A stretch of 64,000 nt of DNA, from positions 1,860,001 to 1,924,000 of the forward strand of contig NZ_CP061739.1 of the NCBI RefSeq assembly GCF_014770435.1. Reading direction: 5' to 3'. This document shows positions 1 to 8,994 of the stretch, piece by piece. Origin of the DNA: Psychrobacter sp. 28M-43 (GTDB lineage Bacteria; Pseudomonadota; Gammaproteobacteria; Pseudomonadales; Moraxellaceae). The notes under the pieces are model-generated. The model worked only from the letters and a program-made list of their open reading frames with translations. It searched no databases and had not been told where the DNA came from. Every line of letters starts with the position of its first letter. Position 1 is the stretch's first letter. The translations under genes were made by a program, and so were the position numbers.

Positions 1-26
1 GGCTCTGTCATCCATTGACAGGGCCC
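1..26. terminator. Hairpin at window start, possible terminator of an upstream gene
   Basis: Bases 1-10 pair with 16-25 (one G-U pair) around a 5-nt loop. Only a weak CTTCT tract follows, so this may be a terminator tail from a gene left of the window. The rest of 1-134 is AT-rich leader before cca, with no gene seen. Confidence 0.35.
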
Positions 27-134
27 TTCTGCTATACTAAAACCAGTCAATGCAACTTATAGAGCATTGGCTGTTTTTTTGATTTATAAAAATTGGGCTA
101 GCAATATAAAGCTCGATAATAACAAGAGGCTTCT

Positions 135-1316
135 ATGCAAATTTACCTCGTAGGCGGTGCTGTACGCGATCGACTGCTCGAGCGCCCTATCAAGGATAAG
201 GACTTTGTCGTCGTTGGCGCTACTGTGGCAGAGATGATTGATGCAGGGTTTCAACAAGTGGGCGCTGACTTTCCTGTGTTTTTGCATCCGACCAGTCATG
301 AAGAGTATGCGTTGGCACGTACAGAGCGCAAGCAAGGCTCAGGCTACAAAGGTTTTAGCGTACATGCCAGTCCTGATGTTAGTCTAGAGGATGATTTGCG
401 CCGTCGTGATTTAACCATCAACGCGATGGCAATCGAAGTTACCAGCTTAACTGACGACACCCCTATTGACGGACAGGTCATCGACTACTATGGCGGACTA
501 CAAGACTTAAAAAACAAAACATTACGCCATGTGTCTAATGCTTTTAGTGAAGACCCATTACGTGTACTTCGAACAGTGCGCTTCTATAGCCGTTACTACG
601 ATTTGGGGTTCACCATCGCGGATGACACTTTAACGCTAATGCGTCAATTGGTTGATACAGGAGAGCTGGCTCACTTGAGCGCCGAGCGTGTCTGGCAAGA
701 ATCAAGCCGTGCGACTATGCAACTATCACCGCAAGTCTATTGGCAAAAACTGTTTGAAATTGGTGCACTCACAGAGTATTTCACGCCTTTGCATCACGCT
801 TGGGACAAAGTCCAAATAAGAGAAACAGTGCAGACAGCGTTATACTTTGCAGGACAGATGCATTTAAATTTATCACAGCGTTGGGCGCTACTAATGACTA
901 GCCTGTCTTCATCATTATTTAATAGCGAAAACTCTGAGTCTCCGTCTAACGTATCAACCGCTATAAAAAATATTAACGCTATCGGTAATAAAGCCAAAGT
1001 CCCAAAAGCACATACTCAGTTCGCGACTTTATTCGCTCAGCAAGCTGACAAACTAAGCACAATAAACAGCCTAAATGCGGCTGAAAAAATTGATCTAATC
1101 CAAGCCTGCGGTGCGCATAAGGAGCCTGATAAGCTCTCTCAACTGCTAGTGTGCAGTCATGTGTTACAGCTAGCAACACAGCACCGTCAGATGATGCTGG
1201 CATTGAATAGCTTTCATGTAATCGGTATGACAGATATTGCATCAGATCTTAAAGGCCCCGCTATTGGTACAGCCTTACGCCAAAGTAGGATTGAACACTT
1301 GCAAGCGCAACAATGA
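135..1316 (+). CDS. cca: Multifunctional CCA tRNA nucleotidyltransferase
   Basis: Cytoplasmic enzyme that builds or repairs the 3' CCA of tRNAs with CTP and ATP, without a nucleic-acid template. The N-terminus YLVGGAVRDRLL and the following KDKDFVVVG form the class II nucleotidyltransferase fold (G-G-x-V-R-D, then D-x-D/E). RRRDLTINAMA (about residue 88) and EDPLRVLRTVRFYSRY (about 135) are the other signature blocks. At 393 aa it is close to the gammaproteobacterial Cca core. The C-terminal third is poorly conserved and rich in low-complexity S/N segments, so an active HD phosphohydrolase domain cannot be confirmed by eye. The start is supported by AGAGGC just upstream. A pteridine-reductase-like gene follows after a short gap. 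Confidence 0.93.
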   Translation: MQIYLVGGAVRDRLLERPIKDKDFVVVGATVAEMIDAGFQQVGADFPVFLHPTSHEEYALARTERKQGSGYKGFSVHASPDVSLEDDLRRRDLTINAMAIEVTSLTDDTPIDGQVIDYYGGLQDLKNKTLRHVSNAFSEDPLRVLRTVRFYSRYYDLGFTIADDTLTLMRQLVDTGELAHLSAERVWQESSRATMQLSPQVYWQKLFEIGALTEYFTPLHHAWDKVQIRETVQTALYFAGQMHLNLSQRWALLMTSLSSSLFNSENSESPSNVSTAIKNINAIGNKAKVPKAHTQFATLFAQQADKLSTINSLNAAEKIDLIQACGAHKEPDKLSQLLVCSHVLQLATQHRQMMLALNSFHVIGMTDIASDLKGPAIGTALRQSRIEHLQAQQ

Positions 1317-1353
1317 TATAGACACGCGCACTAGAGAAAAAAGTAATATTGCT

Positions 1354-2166
1354 ATGGACCAAGAACTTAATGCCTACCAAGCAGAAAATATAAATAACCA
1401 AGCGCCAGTGATGCTTGTCACAGGTAGTGCTAGGCGCATTGGGGCGGCTATTGTTAAAGCGGCTCATAGGCAAGGTTACCGCGTCATTATTCATTGTCAC
1501 CGTAGTGAACGAGACGCTAATGATTTAGCTGACCATCTGAACGACATCCGTGCTAATAGTGCAAAAGTTATCGTTGCTGACTTGACAATAGTTAATGATA
1601 AAACAGCTTTAGACAGCTTTGTTGGAAGTATTATAGAGGCGTTTGGACAGCTTGATGTACTGGTGCATAATGCCTCACGGTTTTATCCTAGCCCACTCGG
1701 TAGTATCAATCATGCACAGTGGGATGAGTTGCTTTTGACCAATGCCAAGGCCCCTTTATTACTAAGCCAAGCCCTATTACCTTATCTAAAGCAACAACAA
1801 GGCTGTATTGTCAGTTTATTGGACATACACGCGCATGATAGACCGTTTAACAACTATACTGTCTATAACATGGCAAAGGCTGCGCATCGAATGATGGTAC
1901 AGTCGCTAGCGTTAGAGATGGCGCCAGAAGTACGGGTCAACGGGGTGGCACCTGGGGTCAACATTTTACCTGACCCTACTAGCGACCAAGCTATTGATAA
2001 TGAGCAACAACAACGTATCATCGATGCTATCCCTATGCAGCGAATAGGCCAACCTGATGAGATTGCTCATAGTGTGCTGTATCTTATGCAGGCAAATTAT
2101 GTCACAGGAGAGATCATCACCGTGGATGGAGGTCGTAGTCTAACCATAGCTGGTGGTCACCTGTAA
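1354..2166 (+). CDS. FolM/PTR1-like pteridine reductase (SDR family)
   Basis: Short-chain dehydrogenase/reductase of about 270 aa, predicted to reduce dihydromonapterin or dihydrofolate with NADPH in the cytoplasm. The nucleotide-binding motif is TGSARRIGAAI (about residue 22); the TGxxRRIG form is typical of pteridine reductases rather than generic SDRs. Other visible elements are the structural motif HNAS, the catalytic Y-x3-K in YNMAKAA, and the C-terminal block YVTGEIITVDGGRSL. The open frame extends 39 codons upstream into cca, but the ATG at 1354 follows a GAGA-rich stretch and lies beyond the cca stop, so it is preferred. The exact substrate is inferred from the family. Confidence 0.8.
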   Translation: MDQELNAYQAENINNQAPVMLVTGSARRIGAAIVKAAHRQGYRVIIHCHRSERDANDLADHLNDIRANSAKVIVADLTIVNDKTALDSFVGSIIEAFGQLDVLVHNASRFYPSPLGSINHAQWDELLLTNAKAPLLLSQALLPYLKQQQGCIVSLLDIHAHDRPFNNYTVYNMAKAAHRMMVQSLALEMAPEVRVNGVAPGVNILPDPTSDQAIDNEQQQRIIDAIPMQRIGQPDEIAHSVLYLMQANYVTGEIITVDGGRSLTIAGGHL

Positions 2167-2217
2167 TACGGAAATACGGCTCAATAAAAAATATCTTGAT
2201 TACTGCCTATCTTTTAC

Positions 2218-2245
2218 TTGAAAAATTAAAAAAATCAGGTATCAT
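2218..2245 (+). promoter_or_regulatory. Sigma70-type promoter for the tRNA gene
   Basis: TTGAAA (2218-2223) and TATCAT (2240-2245) are separated by 16 bp. The -10 box lies about 16 bp before the mature tRNA 5' end, a normal arrangement for a tRNA gene. Confidence 0.6.
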
Positions 2246-2261
2246 TGTGCGTCTAACGTTA

Positions 2262-2338
2262 GGGCCCATAGCTCAGTTGGTTAGAGCAGAGGACTCATAA
2301 TCCTTTGGTCGTAGGTTCAAGTCCTACTGGGCCCACCA
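2262..2338 (+). tRNA. tRNA with CAU anticodon, probably tRNA-Ile2 (lysidine type), possibly elongator tRNA-Met
   Basis: A full cloverleaf is visible. Acceptor 2262-2268 pairs with 2328-2334, the discriminator is A2335, and CCA is encoded at 2336-2338. The D arm is AGCTCAGTTGGTTAGAGCA, the anticodon loop is CTCATAA, and the T loop is GGTTCAAGTCC. The anticodon is CAU. The anticodon-arm and variable-loop context (GACTCATAATC followed by TTTGGTCG) resembles E. coli ileX (tRNA-Ile with modified k2C-AU) more than elongator Met, but this is a by-eye comparison. Confidence 0.93.
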
Positions 2339-2353
2339 CATTTAAGTTTTAAT

Positions 2354-2387
2354 AAAAAAGACCTTCAAGAGATTGGAGGTCTTTTTT
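2354..2387 (+). terminator. Rho-independent terminator after the tRNA
   Basis: AAAAAGACCT pairs with AGGTCTTTTT around a roughly 13-nt loop and ends in a T tract, 15 bp after the tRNA CCA end. It can act in both directions. Confidence 0.85.
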
Positions 2388-2677
2388 ATTGTCTACTGTT
2401 TTTTTAGTAAATAACAACCATGTTTATAAGCATAGATATAGGCACTTTATTCAAGCCTCTTCGCTGACAACGGATAATTATTGATAGTTTTGTAGTGCTG
2501 TGTTTTTCAGACCTCTTGCGAGCCGCTATAGCGTAATGTGCTAGTTTTGGACCCAAAAAGCCTAACTATTAATATAGATAGGCTTTTCTTAGATAAACAA
2601 GTGCCTTGCCTCTACAAGTCAGTAATAAATTTATACACGTAATGACCATCTGTTCGTAGTAGACAGTTTTTATATCA
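2388..2677. other. Intergenic spacer with one further hairpin, no gene seen
   Basis: This 290-bp spacer lies between the tRNA terminator and the mntP stop codon. A hairpin at about 2555-2587 (AAAGCCTA pairing with TAGGCTTT, with an inner CTAT/ATAG pairing) ends in TTTTCTT and could serve as an additional terminator. No convincing open reading frame is present. Confidence 0.5.
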
Positions 2678-3253
2678 TCATTGAAGATGGCTTAATAAAA
2701 TCCATGCACCGATGGCAATTAGCATCACACCACCAAATATTTCAGCTCTATGACCGATTAATGAACCTAACACCTTGCCTAACATCACCCCTAGCGTGAC
2801 CATTACTGTAGTGGCCAAGCCAATAAGACCTGCCGCCAGTAAAATATTGACCTTTACAAATGCTAGGCTCACACCGACAGCCATGGCATCGATGCTGGTA
2901 CCAAATGCAGTCAAAGCAAGTTTGAAAAAAGAATGTCTCGACGGTGCTTCTGCCGTTTCATCACTTGGCTTCAGTCCCTCATATAGCATGTGCAGACCTA
3001 GCGCAAAAAGTATGACAAACGCGACCCAATGATCCCACGCCTCAATAAAAGACGCATCTATAAAGGATGTGGCAGAGTGACCAATTAACCAACCAATAAT
3101 AGGCGTGATCGCTTCAATGGTGCCAAAAATAACACCCATTCTGAAAGCTTCGGTAAAACGAGGGTTTTTAAGACTTGCGCCTTTACTGACTGCCACAGAA
3201 AAGGCATCAGTAGACATAGAAAGCGCAAGTAATAGAAGTGCGATAGGATTCAT
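2678..3253 (-). CDS. mntP: Manganese efflux pump MntP
   Basis: Inner-membrane Mn(II) exporter of 191 aa, matching the usual length of about 190. The protein starts [20 protein letters not shown]. It has two homologous halves, each carrying an Asp in a helix ([12 protein letters not shown] near residue 15 and [13 protein letters not shown] near residue 115), and about six hydrophobic helices. The open frame reads 55 codons further upstream, but those codons fall in a manganese riboswitch leader, so the internal ATG is the true start. An AGAGAAA stretch precedes that ATG. Expression is most likely induced by Mn(II) through the riboswitch. Confidence 0.95.
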   Translation of the reverse strand: MNPIALLLLALSMSTDAFSVAVSKGASLKNPRFTEAFRMGVIFGTIEAITPIIGWLIGHSATSFIDASFIEAWDHWVAFVILFALGLHMLYEGLKPSDETAEAPSRHSFFKLALTAFGTSIDAMAVGVSLAFVKVNILLAAGLIGLATTVMVTLGVMLGKVLGSLIGHRAEIFGGVMLIAIGAWILLSHLQ

Positions 3254-3319
3254 GTGATTTTCTCTGGTCGAGTATAGAGTCCACGACATAGCCACACCCC
3301 CGACCTGCAGTGTAGATAT

Positions 3320-3421
3320 ATCGATGGTCTCGCCAACCGAGAGGTGTTCGCACCATGGCATGTGGCCAAGTATGTTGATACGAACGCTTTCGCAGTACGA
3401 AAGCAGGCTACTCCCCAAAGA
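3320..3421 (-). promoter_or_regulatory. yybP-ykoY manganese riboswitch upstream of mntP
   Basis: Read on the minus strand, the leader contains the family's conserved strings in order: TTTGGGGAGTAGCC (about 3418-3405), then TCAACATACTTGGCC (about 3378-3364), then TTGGCGAGACCATCG (about 3336-3322). They are separated by a GC-rich hairpin (GCTTTCGTACTGCGAAAGC). These match the yybP-ykoY element known upstream of mntP/yebN genes. The segment between aptamer and start (3254-3319) contains GGTCG and CGACC, which can pair and place the ribosome-binding region near a stem. It probably acts as the expression platform. Confidence 0.9.
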
Positions 3422-3427
3422 GAGATT

Positions 3428-3455
3428 AGATTAGCATTGATACGCTATAAGTCAA
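3428..3455 (-). promoter_or_regulatory. Promoter of the mntP riboswitch transcript
   Basis: On the minus strand, TTGACT (3455-3450) and TAATCT (3433-3428) are 16 bp apart. The predicted transcription start near 3421 coincides with the 5' edge of the aptamer. Confidence 0.65.
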
Positions 3456-3559
3456 TCATAAAATGCCAAAAAATAATTTTTGCACCTGATAAAGCGTAAA
3501 GTTAGAAACGCTAGCAAATACTCTTGGAGCAGATGAATTTTTTAGAGAGTTATGAACAT

Positions 3560-3605
3560 AAAAAAACCCTTCACGCTAAATTTTCATAGCCTGAAGGGTT
3601 TTTTA
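3560..3605. terminator. Strong bidirectional terminator between mntP and the TonB receptor
   Basis: AAAAAACCCTTCA at 3562-3574 pairs imperfectly with TGAAGGGTTTTTT near 3592-3604. It lies just past the receptor stop codon at 3619 and has U-tract potential on both strands. Confidence 0.85.
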
Positions 3606-3618
3606 TGTGTGGCGCCTT

Positions 3619-5997
3619 TTAGTAATCGACGGTATAGCTTAAGCCATAAGTCGTGCCTGATGCAGGTAAGCGGTTTAAATCACCAAATGTGGTTTGATGA
3701 TAGACCGTTAGATAGTCTTTATTAAGCAAGTTATAAACGCCATAGTCTACTCGGCCGACTGGCATATTTACTTGGCCCAATATATCAAGGGTCATATAAC
3801 CAGTGACAGGTAAGGCACTAGAGTCAGGGTCTTTTTGTTGGTCTTTAAAAGCCTTGTCATCACCGCCGATTGCCAATGCTTGCAGACGAATATTGCTGCC
3901 TTCATCGAAGTTATACTGAGCAAATGCCGTACCTTTTAGCGGTGTTAGACGTACTGCATCAAGCTCTAGCCAATCACCGTCTTTGTCATATTGACCACGG
4001 GTATAGGCCACACTACCGCCTACTTGCCATTGGTCACTGATATCATGACTAAGCGACCCTTCTACCCCATAGACACGCTCATCGGTATCGACGACTTCTA
4101 CGGTATAGCTGTCAGTAAAGCGCACAACTTTATCTGATTCGTTGTAAAAACCACTCAAGCGTGCTGCTGTATCGCCATGTTTGCCTTGCCAACCAAACTC
4201 GTAGTTGTTGATCGCGATCGGTTGTACGTTGTCTGAGTTGACCACAAACCCTGCACGTACATCACGCAGCGCACGCTGGATATCCGCTGTGGTGAACCCT
4301 TGTGAAAAATTAGCAAAGATTTGGTCATTTGGTGTTATCTGATAGCTAGTACCGAGATTAAACAAGGTTTTGTCGTGGTCTGTACTGCCTTTTTCTACGT
4401 CGCCTGCTTGATAGTCAATGCCATAAGCTGCGCTTGTTCCACTGATAGCAGGGCTATTAAAATACTCTTCAAGCAGTTGCTCATAGATGGGCGTAAAGGT
4501 ATCAGTCTCAGATTTTAGCTTTTGGTAACGCACACCAGCGCTAGTATGCCACTTGTCGGTTATATCTACGTCTGCATTGACAAAAGCACCCCATTTATCG
4601 ATGGTGGTATCTGGTCCACCATTGTAGGTAAGCCCATTGGTTTGGGCGGTCAAGCCATTGCTAGCAAGGAACGTATTTAGGTCTTGACCATAGTAAGTTT
4701 GCTCACTGTTTTCGCGCTCGAAATCAGCGCCGTAGCTAAACAGCGTCTTTTTACCTACGATTTCAGTTTCGGTTTGCATGGCTGCTCGCAAGCCCATTAC
4801 TTCAATGTCAGCTTCTGACTGGGTTACAAATACTGCGGCACTGGTAAGCTTATTCACGGTTTTTTCATCATTCAAACCATTGGCCTGCCATACTTCAGCC
4901 GCTTGGGTTGCTGCGCTCTTAGCAGAAGGATAAAAACGGCCTTTTTCATCTCTATAATAGCCCGTTACACTTAGGCTTGACCCTGCAATATCGTCATTAT
5001 TGTAGTTCAAGTTCATTGAGGTCTTAGTGGTATAAGGCTCGTTCTCTACGTTGGCACCATCGATAGCTTTTAAGGAAGGTTTTGCGCCAAATAACACTGC
5101 CAAACCATCACCATAATCTGGGCCGTAGTCGGTGTCTTGTTCATCTTTGTAGTAAGTCACTGCAAGATCAAGACGTTGGCTGTCAGTGAGCTCTACACCC
5201 AAGCTACCATTTACACTTAGCGATTCGGTATCTTGCTGGTCAGTTTGGTTGACATCTGGGCTGATTCGATTGCCTTTGCTATCAAACTTGCCGCCTTTAT
5301 TATCATAATCAACATCTAAGCGACCATACACTCGCTCGCCGCCATATCCTAAGGTTTGCCCCACATGATAGCCCAATGAGTCTGACTCAAAACCGCGACT
5401 GCTACTGACACCGACTCTAGTCTGTCTGATAGGGCCATAACCTACCAAAGATTTGGTCACAAGGTTAATCAGGCCACCTGCTGCACCAGCACCGTAGATA
5501 CTGGTAGCACCTGAGAGTACCTCTACTCGCTCAAGCTGCGCAGGATCGATACTATTGAGCTCGCGTGAAAGACTACGTGAACTGCTTAAAGGCACACCAT
5601 TCAATAAGAACTGTACAGGGCGACCGTGCATGGTCGTACCATAGTTACTGGTAGAACCACTACTAGCACCCAGACTCGGTATCAATTGTGCCAAGATATC
5701 ACCAGTGGTACGGTCACCCGTTGCCTGCATCTGAATCTCGTTTTCAGTAATTACTTGGGTGACTGCCGGCATTTCACTAATTTTCTGTGCCAATGCCGTG
5801 CCCGTTCTGGCTTTGGCCGTGACATTGATAGTGTCTAAAGTCACATTAGGCGTCTCGTTAGACACTGTACTTGAAGCCAGTTCCGCTGAATCCTGCGCAT
5901 TTAATGAAACGTCTACTGCATTGTCGGTTTGTGCATATAATTGCTGACTAATACAAAGGGTAAGAACAGATAGAGCAACTTGATGATGGCTTTTCAT
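3619..5997 (-). CDS. TonB-dependent ferric-siderophore receptor (IutA/RhtA-like)
   Basis: Outer-membrane receptor of 792 aa that should import a ferric citrate-hydroxamate siderophore. It has a signal peptide ending near LYAQTDNA (about residue 22) and a plug domain at about 70-185 containing MPAVTQVITENEIQMQATGD, FLLNGVPL and ERVEVLSGATSIYGAGAAGG. The rest is a beta-barrel ending in a terminal aromatic residue (SYTVDY). The plug signature resembles IutA and RhtA, the aerobactin and rhizobactin receptors. It stands downstream of the siderophore genes on the same strand, but has its own leader with a Fur-box-like site. The substrate is inferred from context. Confidence 0.9.
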   Translation of the reverse strand: MKSHHQVALSVLTLCISQQLYAQTDNAVDVSLNAQDSAELASSTVSNETPNVTLDTINVTAKARTGTALAQKISEMPAVTQVITENEIQMQATGDRTTGDILAQLIPSLGASSGSTSNYGTTMHGRPVQFLLNGVPLSSSRSLSRELNSIDPAQLERVEVLSGATSIYGAGAAGGLINLVTKSLVGYGPIRQTRVGVSSSRGFESDSLGYHVGQTLGYGGERVYGRLDVDYDNKGGKFDSKGNRISPDVNQTDQQDTESLSVNGSLGVELTDSQRLDLAVTYYKDEQDTDYGPDYGDGLAVLFGAKPSLKAIDGANVENEPYTTKTSMNLNYNNDDIAGSSLSVTGYYRDEKGRFYPSAKSAATQAAEVWQANGLNDEKTVNKLTSAAVFVTQSEADIEVMGLRAAMQTETEIVGKKTLFSYGADFERENSEQTYYGQDLNTFLASNGLTAQTNGLTYNGGPDTTIDKWGAFVNADVDITDKWHTSAGVRYQKLKSETDTFTPIYEQLLEEYFNSPAISGTSAAYGIDYQAGDVEKGSTDHDKTLFNLGTSYQITPNDQIFANFSQGFTTADIQRALRDVRAGFVVNSDNVQPIAINNYEFGWQGKHGDTAARLSGFYNESDKVVRFTDSYTVEVVDTDERVYGVEGSLSHDISDQWQVGGSVAYTRGQYDKDGDWLELDAVRLTPLKGTAFAQYNFDEGSNIRLQALAIGGDDKAFKDQQKDPDSSALPVTGYMTLDILGQVNMPVGRVDYGVYNLLNKDYLTVYHQTTFGDLNRLPASGTTYGLSYTVDY

Positions 5998-6099
5998 AAT
6001 TTTTTCACTTAGGTTATTTCACTTAGTTGAATAAATAAACAGTGATATGAGTAATATTTAGCTAATAATACTGTGTGTACTAACTTTGTGAATAGTATT

Positions 6100-6118
6100 G
6101 TAAATGATAATCGTTTTT
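6100..6118. promoter_or_regulatory. Fur box upstream of the TonB receptor
   Basis: A 19-bp site containing AAATGATAATCG matches about 14 of 19 positions of the GATAATGATAATCATTATC consensus. It lies about 100 bp upstream of the receptor start, in the 208-bp gap after the RraA-like gene. This suggests the receptor has its own iron-repressed promoter. Confidence 0.65.
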
Positions 6119-6205
6119 ATTTCTATATGTATTTACATCTTGTTAGTAAACGCTTATTTGTACTGTTTTCAGATATCGTTGACTATTTAACCTCTGATAT
6201 TTTTA

Positions 6206-6871
6206 TTAGTTATTGAACAGTTTATCTAGCTCATTGTTACGATAGACCTCAAAAAATCGCTGAAATTTCATCTCATCTTCTTCATGCTTCTTTTGACAGC
6301 CTGATAATAGCTGCTGTGCTACATCAACAGATAATATAAATACGCCGTCATTATCCATAATGGCAATGTCGCCTGAACGAATCGTCGTTGCCTGCTCACC
6401 GAAGCGATAGGCAATATCGGACGCCAGCGTGCCTTGTGCTTGAGTGCTCTTGAATGTGGTCACAGCGCTGATACCCTGCGCAAACACAGGGAAACCTAAC
6501 TGCTGAATCTGTAGCGAATCAGTCGCTTGCCCAATGATAATGACCGCCGATAGCTTCTCGTAGACAGCAGCACAAGTACGCAATGCTCCCCAACAGGCTT
6601 TGACACCCAATACCTGAGAATCAATACATAACACATCATTAGGCGCTGCTTGAATCAATGCTTGGTTGATCACATCCGTGTTGTCAGAGGTTAGTTGCAC
6701 CGTCAACACTCGGCCGACTATAGTATTTGCGCAAGGATTAAGCGGTTTTATATCTGGTAAATACCCTTTCCCAGTCAGATGACCAATGGTAGAGGTACCT
6801 ATCTCTTTATAACTGTCTATAAGGTCGCGAATATCAATATCATTCATTATGTTCTCATTATGGTATTTCAT
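6206..6871 (-). CDS. RraA/DlpA-family protein in the siderophore operon
   Basis: 221-aa protein of the RraA-like fold, a family that includes RNase E regulators and HMG/CHA-type aldolases and is often misnamed demethylmenaquinone methyltransferase. Visible blocks are YKEIGTSTIGHLTGKG (about residue 18), the G-x3-A-x-TV-like IVGRVLTVQ, DVLCIDSQVL, CWGALRTCAAVYEKL (the W replaces the more usual G around the active-site loop), and FPVFAQGIS. The aldolase signature G-x-x-x-R-D-x-x-x-x-x-x-D is not obvious: the region reads IIGQATDSLQIQQLGF, so the catalytic Arg is apparently missing. The ATG at 6871 is 4 nt past the preceding NIS gene stop; an ATG at 6847 is an alternative. The role in siderophore metabolism is unknown. 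Confidence 0.75.
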   Translation of the reverse strand: MKYHNENIMNDIDIRDLIDSYKEIGTSTIGHLTGKGYLPDIKPLNPCANTIVGRVLTVQLTSDNTDVINQALIQAAPNDVLCIDSQVLGVKACWGALRTCAAVYEKLSAVIIIGQATDSLQIQQLGFPVFAQGISAVTTFKSTQAQGTLASDIAYRFGEQATTIRSGDIAIMDNDGVFILSVDVAQQLLSGCQKKHEEDEMKFQRFFEVYRNNELDKLFNN

Positions 6872-6875
6872 AATT

Positions 6876-8990
6876 TTACCCACTGTTCTTGACACGCTTG
6901 AATGGGTTGATCGTTTTACTTTCTCCAGCGGGCATACTGCCATGAGGGTCAGAGCCACGTGCAATCACAGGCAATAGCAATGTTTTATGCGGGTAATGTG
7001 AACTTTTTAATAACTCGTCACGAATAATCTGACGTTGATCGTCATCAAAATCGATAGTCACCAAGGATTCCTCGATACTTATCATTGCCTCGTGCCACAG
7101 CGCATCTTCATTAATATGATAGTGCTCAACCAATGACTCGATAATCGCTCGGATATTAACTAATAACCCTAGCGACTGTAGATAGAATATCAGTGCTTGC
7201 GGCGTCTCGCGATATAGACGGTTTTTAAAATCTGGTGGGCTTAAATACTCAGGATCTGCTATTTGATGACGTGCCAGCCATGGTAGATGGATACGTACGG
7301 AGTCATGGTCACGCAATAATAGACTGGTAAAACGATTATCCTTTAATACGATAACAATATTTTGCCCGTGCATCTCAGGCGCAAACCCTAGGCGTAGACA
7401 GCGCAGCATCGTCCCCAAAAATACATCACAAAAATTCTTAAAGCACGCTATGACAGCAAGTTTTTTATTCTGTAGCGCGCCTTCGATGCTATCTCGAGCA
7501 CTGTTTTGGCTACTATTCTGGGTAGTACTATGAATACCCTCCTGAACAATGTCGTCAAAAACATGATGGCGGACACCTTGCTTGTAGACCAACATGCCTA
7601 AGCTTGCCATTGGTAACAGTCGAATCGAATCGTCACACATATCTGCTGGTAGTTGGCGTAGCATCGCGCCTAGATGCGTGGGTTTTTCTTGATAAAAATA
7701 GGGATTGATAGCGCTTTTATCATGCAAATGAGACGGAGACATATAACCCCACCATAGGCGCTCATCCCATAACCGTAGCTGCGAGGATAGATCGGAGTCT
7801 AACGTTCTTGCCTGCATCAATATGGTTTGATTTTTTTCACCATTGATCAGCTTGAGGGCTGGTAAGTAACGCTTTGAGTTCAGTGCATATACACCTATAG
7901 GCAGCTTAATGCTATTTGGCGTATCCGTATCAATCAGCATACTGCGCATAGATGAGCTGGCATAAGTGATGAGTGCATTAAACTTTAGGGCGACAACTGT
8001 GCCATTGGCAAGATCGTCGGCATATATGTCATCAACCACATGAGTCATTTGCCAGGGATGTACGGGCATCGCAATGTGCGTGTCTGCAATACCTTTATCG
8101 TCTAGCTCTCGCATCAACTTCTGCTGCTGCGTTGTGTCCAAAAGATAAGTCGCTGGATTTTGCGTTGCTGTGTTTTTAACATGCTCTGCCACCATGATAT
8201 GGCTATTGGCAATGGCGACCCATACCAGATTGATAGGCTGATTAAACTCTGCCATATAACGTTTGTATTCTGTTGCTGTGAATCCTAACTTGCCCTTTGC
8301 CAGTGGATGAAATGGACGATCCATGAGCGATGCCCACTGCTCCGCTGCAATCAATGTTTGATGCCAATGCGGATACTGACAAACTGTAGTCGTGATGTTT
8401 GCCGTTGCCGACTGTTGCTGAGCTATAAAAGAAGCCTCTAAGCTTTCTTTTAGCTTTAAGACACCGATATCAGACAACGCTGTACTATCCATCATTGATA
8501 AAAATATATCTAACAATTGCTGTGCTGAACTTACTGGCTCTAGCAAAGCGCTATCTACATGATGGCTATTATTAAGGATGCTATTAAGATTGCTGTTAAG
8601 ACTGATATTAACGTTATATATGACAGGCAGACAGAATTTAGATAGTCGCCACGGTGACGCGTAAGCAGGCTCGACCAATAGTAATAACTGTCTCTCTTGG
8701 TCAATCTTCATTACCATTAATTGGTTATCTTGGTCAAAGAAGTCTTGATACTGCTGTGGTAGCGACGCTAAAAATTGATGCGCATCTTGCGCTTGAGTCC
8801 TCTGATGATTCGCTAAATACTCAGCGGTGGTTGTCACTTGAATAAGGTGCTCATCCACCCACTGCTCTAATAGAAAGCACTCTACTAAATGGCTAATCAA
8901 CGACCATTGGATGGCCTCGATATCTGGTTCAGGATTTACATCAAGGTGGTTTTTTTTCACAGAATTTTGTACAGGAAATAAGGTATGCAT
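6876..8990 (-). CDS. NIS siderophore synthetase (IucA/IucC family), third copy
   Basis: 704-aa NRPS-independent siderophore synthetase. Members adenylate a citrate-type carboxylate with ATP and condense it with an amine or hydroxylamine. Visible motifs are DRPFHPLAKGKLGF (about residue 218, nucleotide/carboxylate binding), AMPVHPWQM (about 300), SSSMRSML, and the C-terminal EMHGQNIVIVL (about 530), followed by RDHDSVRIHLPW. The last is the IucA/IucC E-x-H-x-Q-N block with the FhuF-like tail. Its start is 4 nt after the stop of the neighbouring synthetase and follows an AGGGG site. It contains a low-complexity SN insert near residue 495. Which amide bond it forms cannot be told from sequence. 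Confidence 0.9.
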   Translation of the reverse strand: MHTLFPVQNSVKKNHLDVNPEPDIEAIQWSLISHLVECFLLEQWVDEHLIQVTTTAEYLANHQRTQAQDAHQFLASLPQQYQDFFDQDNQLMVMKIDQERQLLLLVEPAYASPWRLSKFCLPVIYNVNISLNSNLNSILNNSHHVDSALLEPVSSAQQLLDIFLSMMDSTALSDIGVLKLKESLEASFIAQQQSATANITTTVCQYPHWHQTLIAAEQWASLMDRPFHPLAKGKLGFTATEYKRYMAEFNQPINLVWVAIANSHIMVAEHVKNTATQNPATYLLDTTQQQKLMRELDDKGIADTHIAMPVHPWQMTHVVDDIYADDLANGTVVALKFNALITYASSSMRSMLIDTDTPNSIKLPIGVYALNSKRYLPALKLINGEKNQTILMQARTLDSDLSSQLRLWDERLWWGYMSPSHLHDKSAINPYFYQEKPTHLGAMLRQLPADMCDDSIRLLPMASLGMLVYKQGVRHHVFDDIVQEGIHSTTQNSSQNSARDSIEGALQNKKLAVIACFKNFCDVFLGTMLRCLRLGFAPEMHGQNIVIVLKDNRFTSLLLRDHDSVRIHLPWLARHQIADPEYLSPPDFKNRLYRETPQALIFYLQSLGLLVNIRAIIESLVEHYHINEDALWHEAMISIEESLVTIDFDDDQRQIIRDELLKSSHYPHKTLLLPVIARGSDPHGSMPAGESKTINPFKRVKNSG

Positions 8991-8994
8991 CGTC

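Noticed and set aside
3254..3418. N-terminal extension of MntP by 55 residues
   Set aside because: It falls in the yybP-ykoY riboswitch leader, and the internal ATG starts a family-length MntP.
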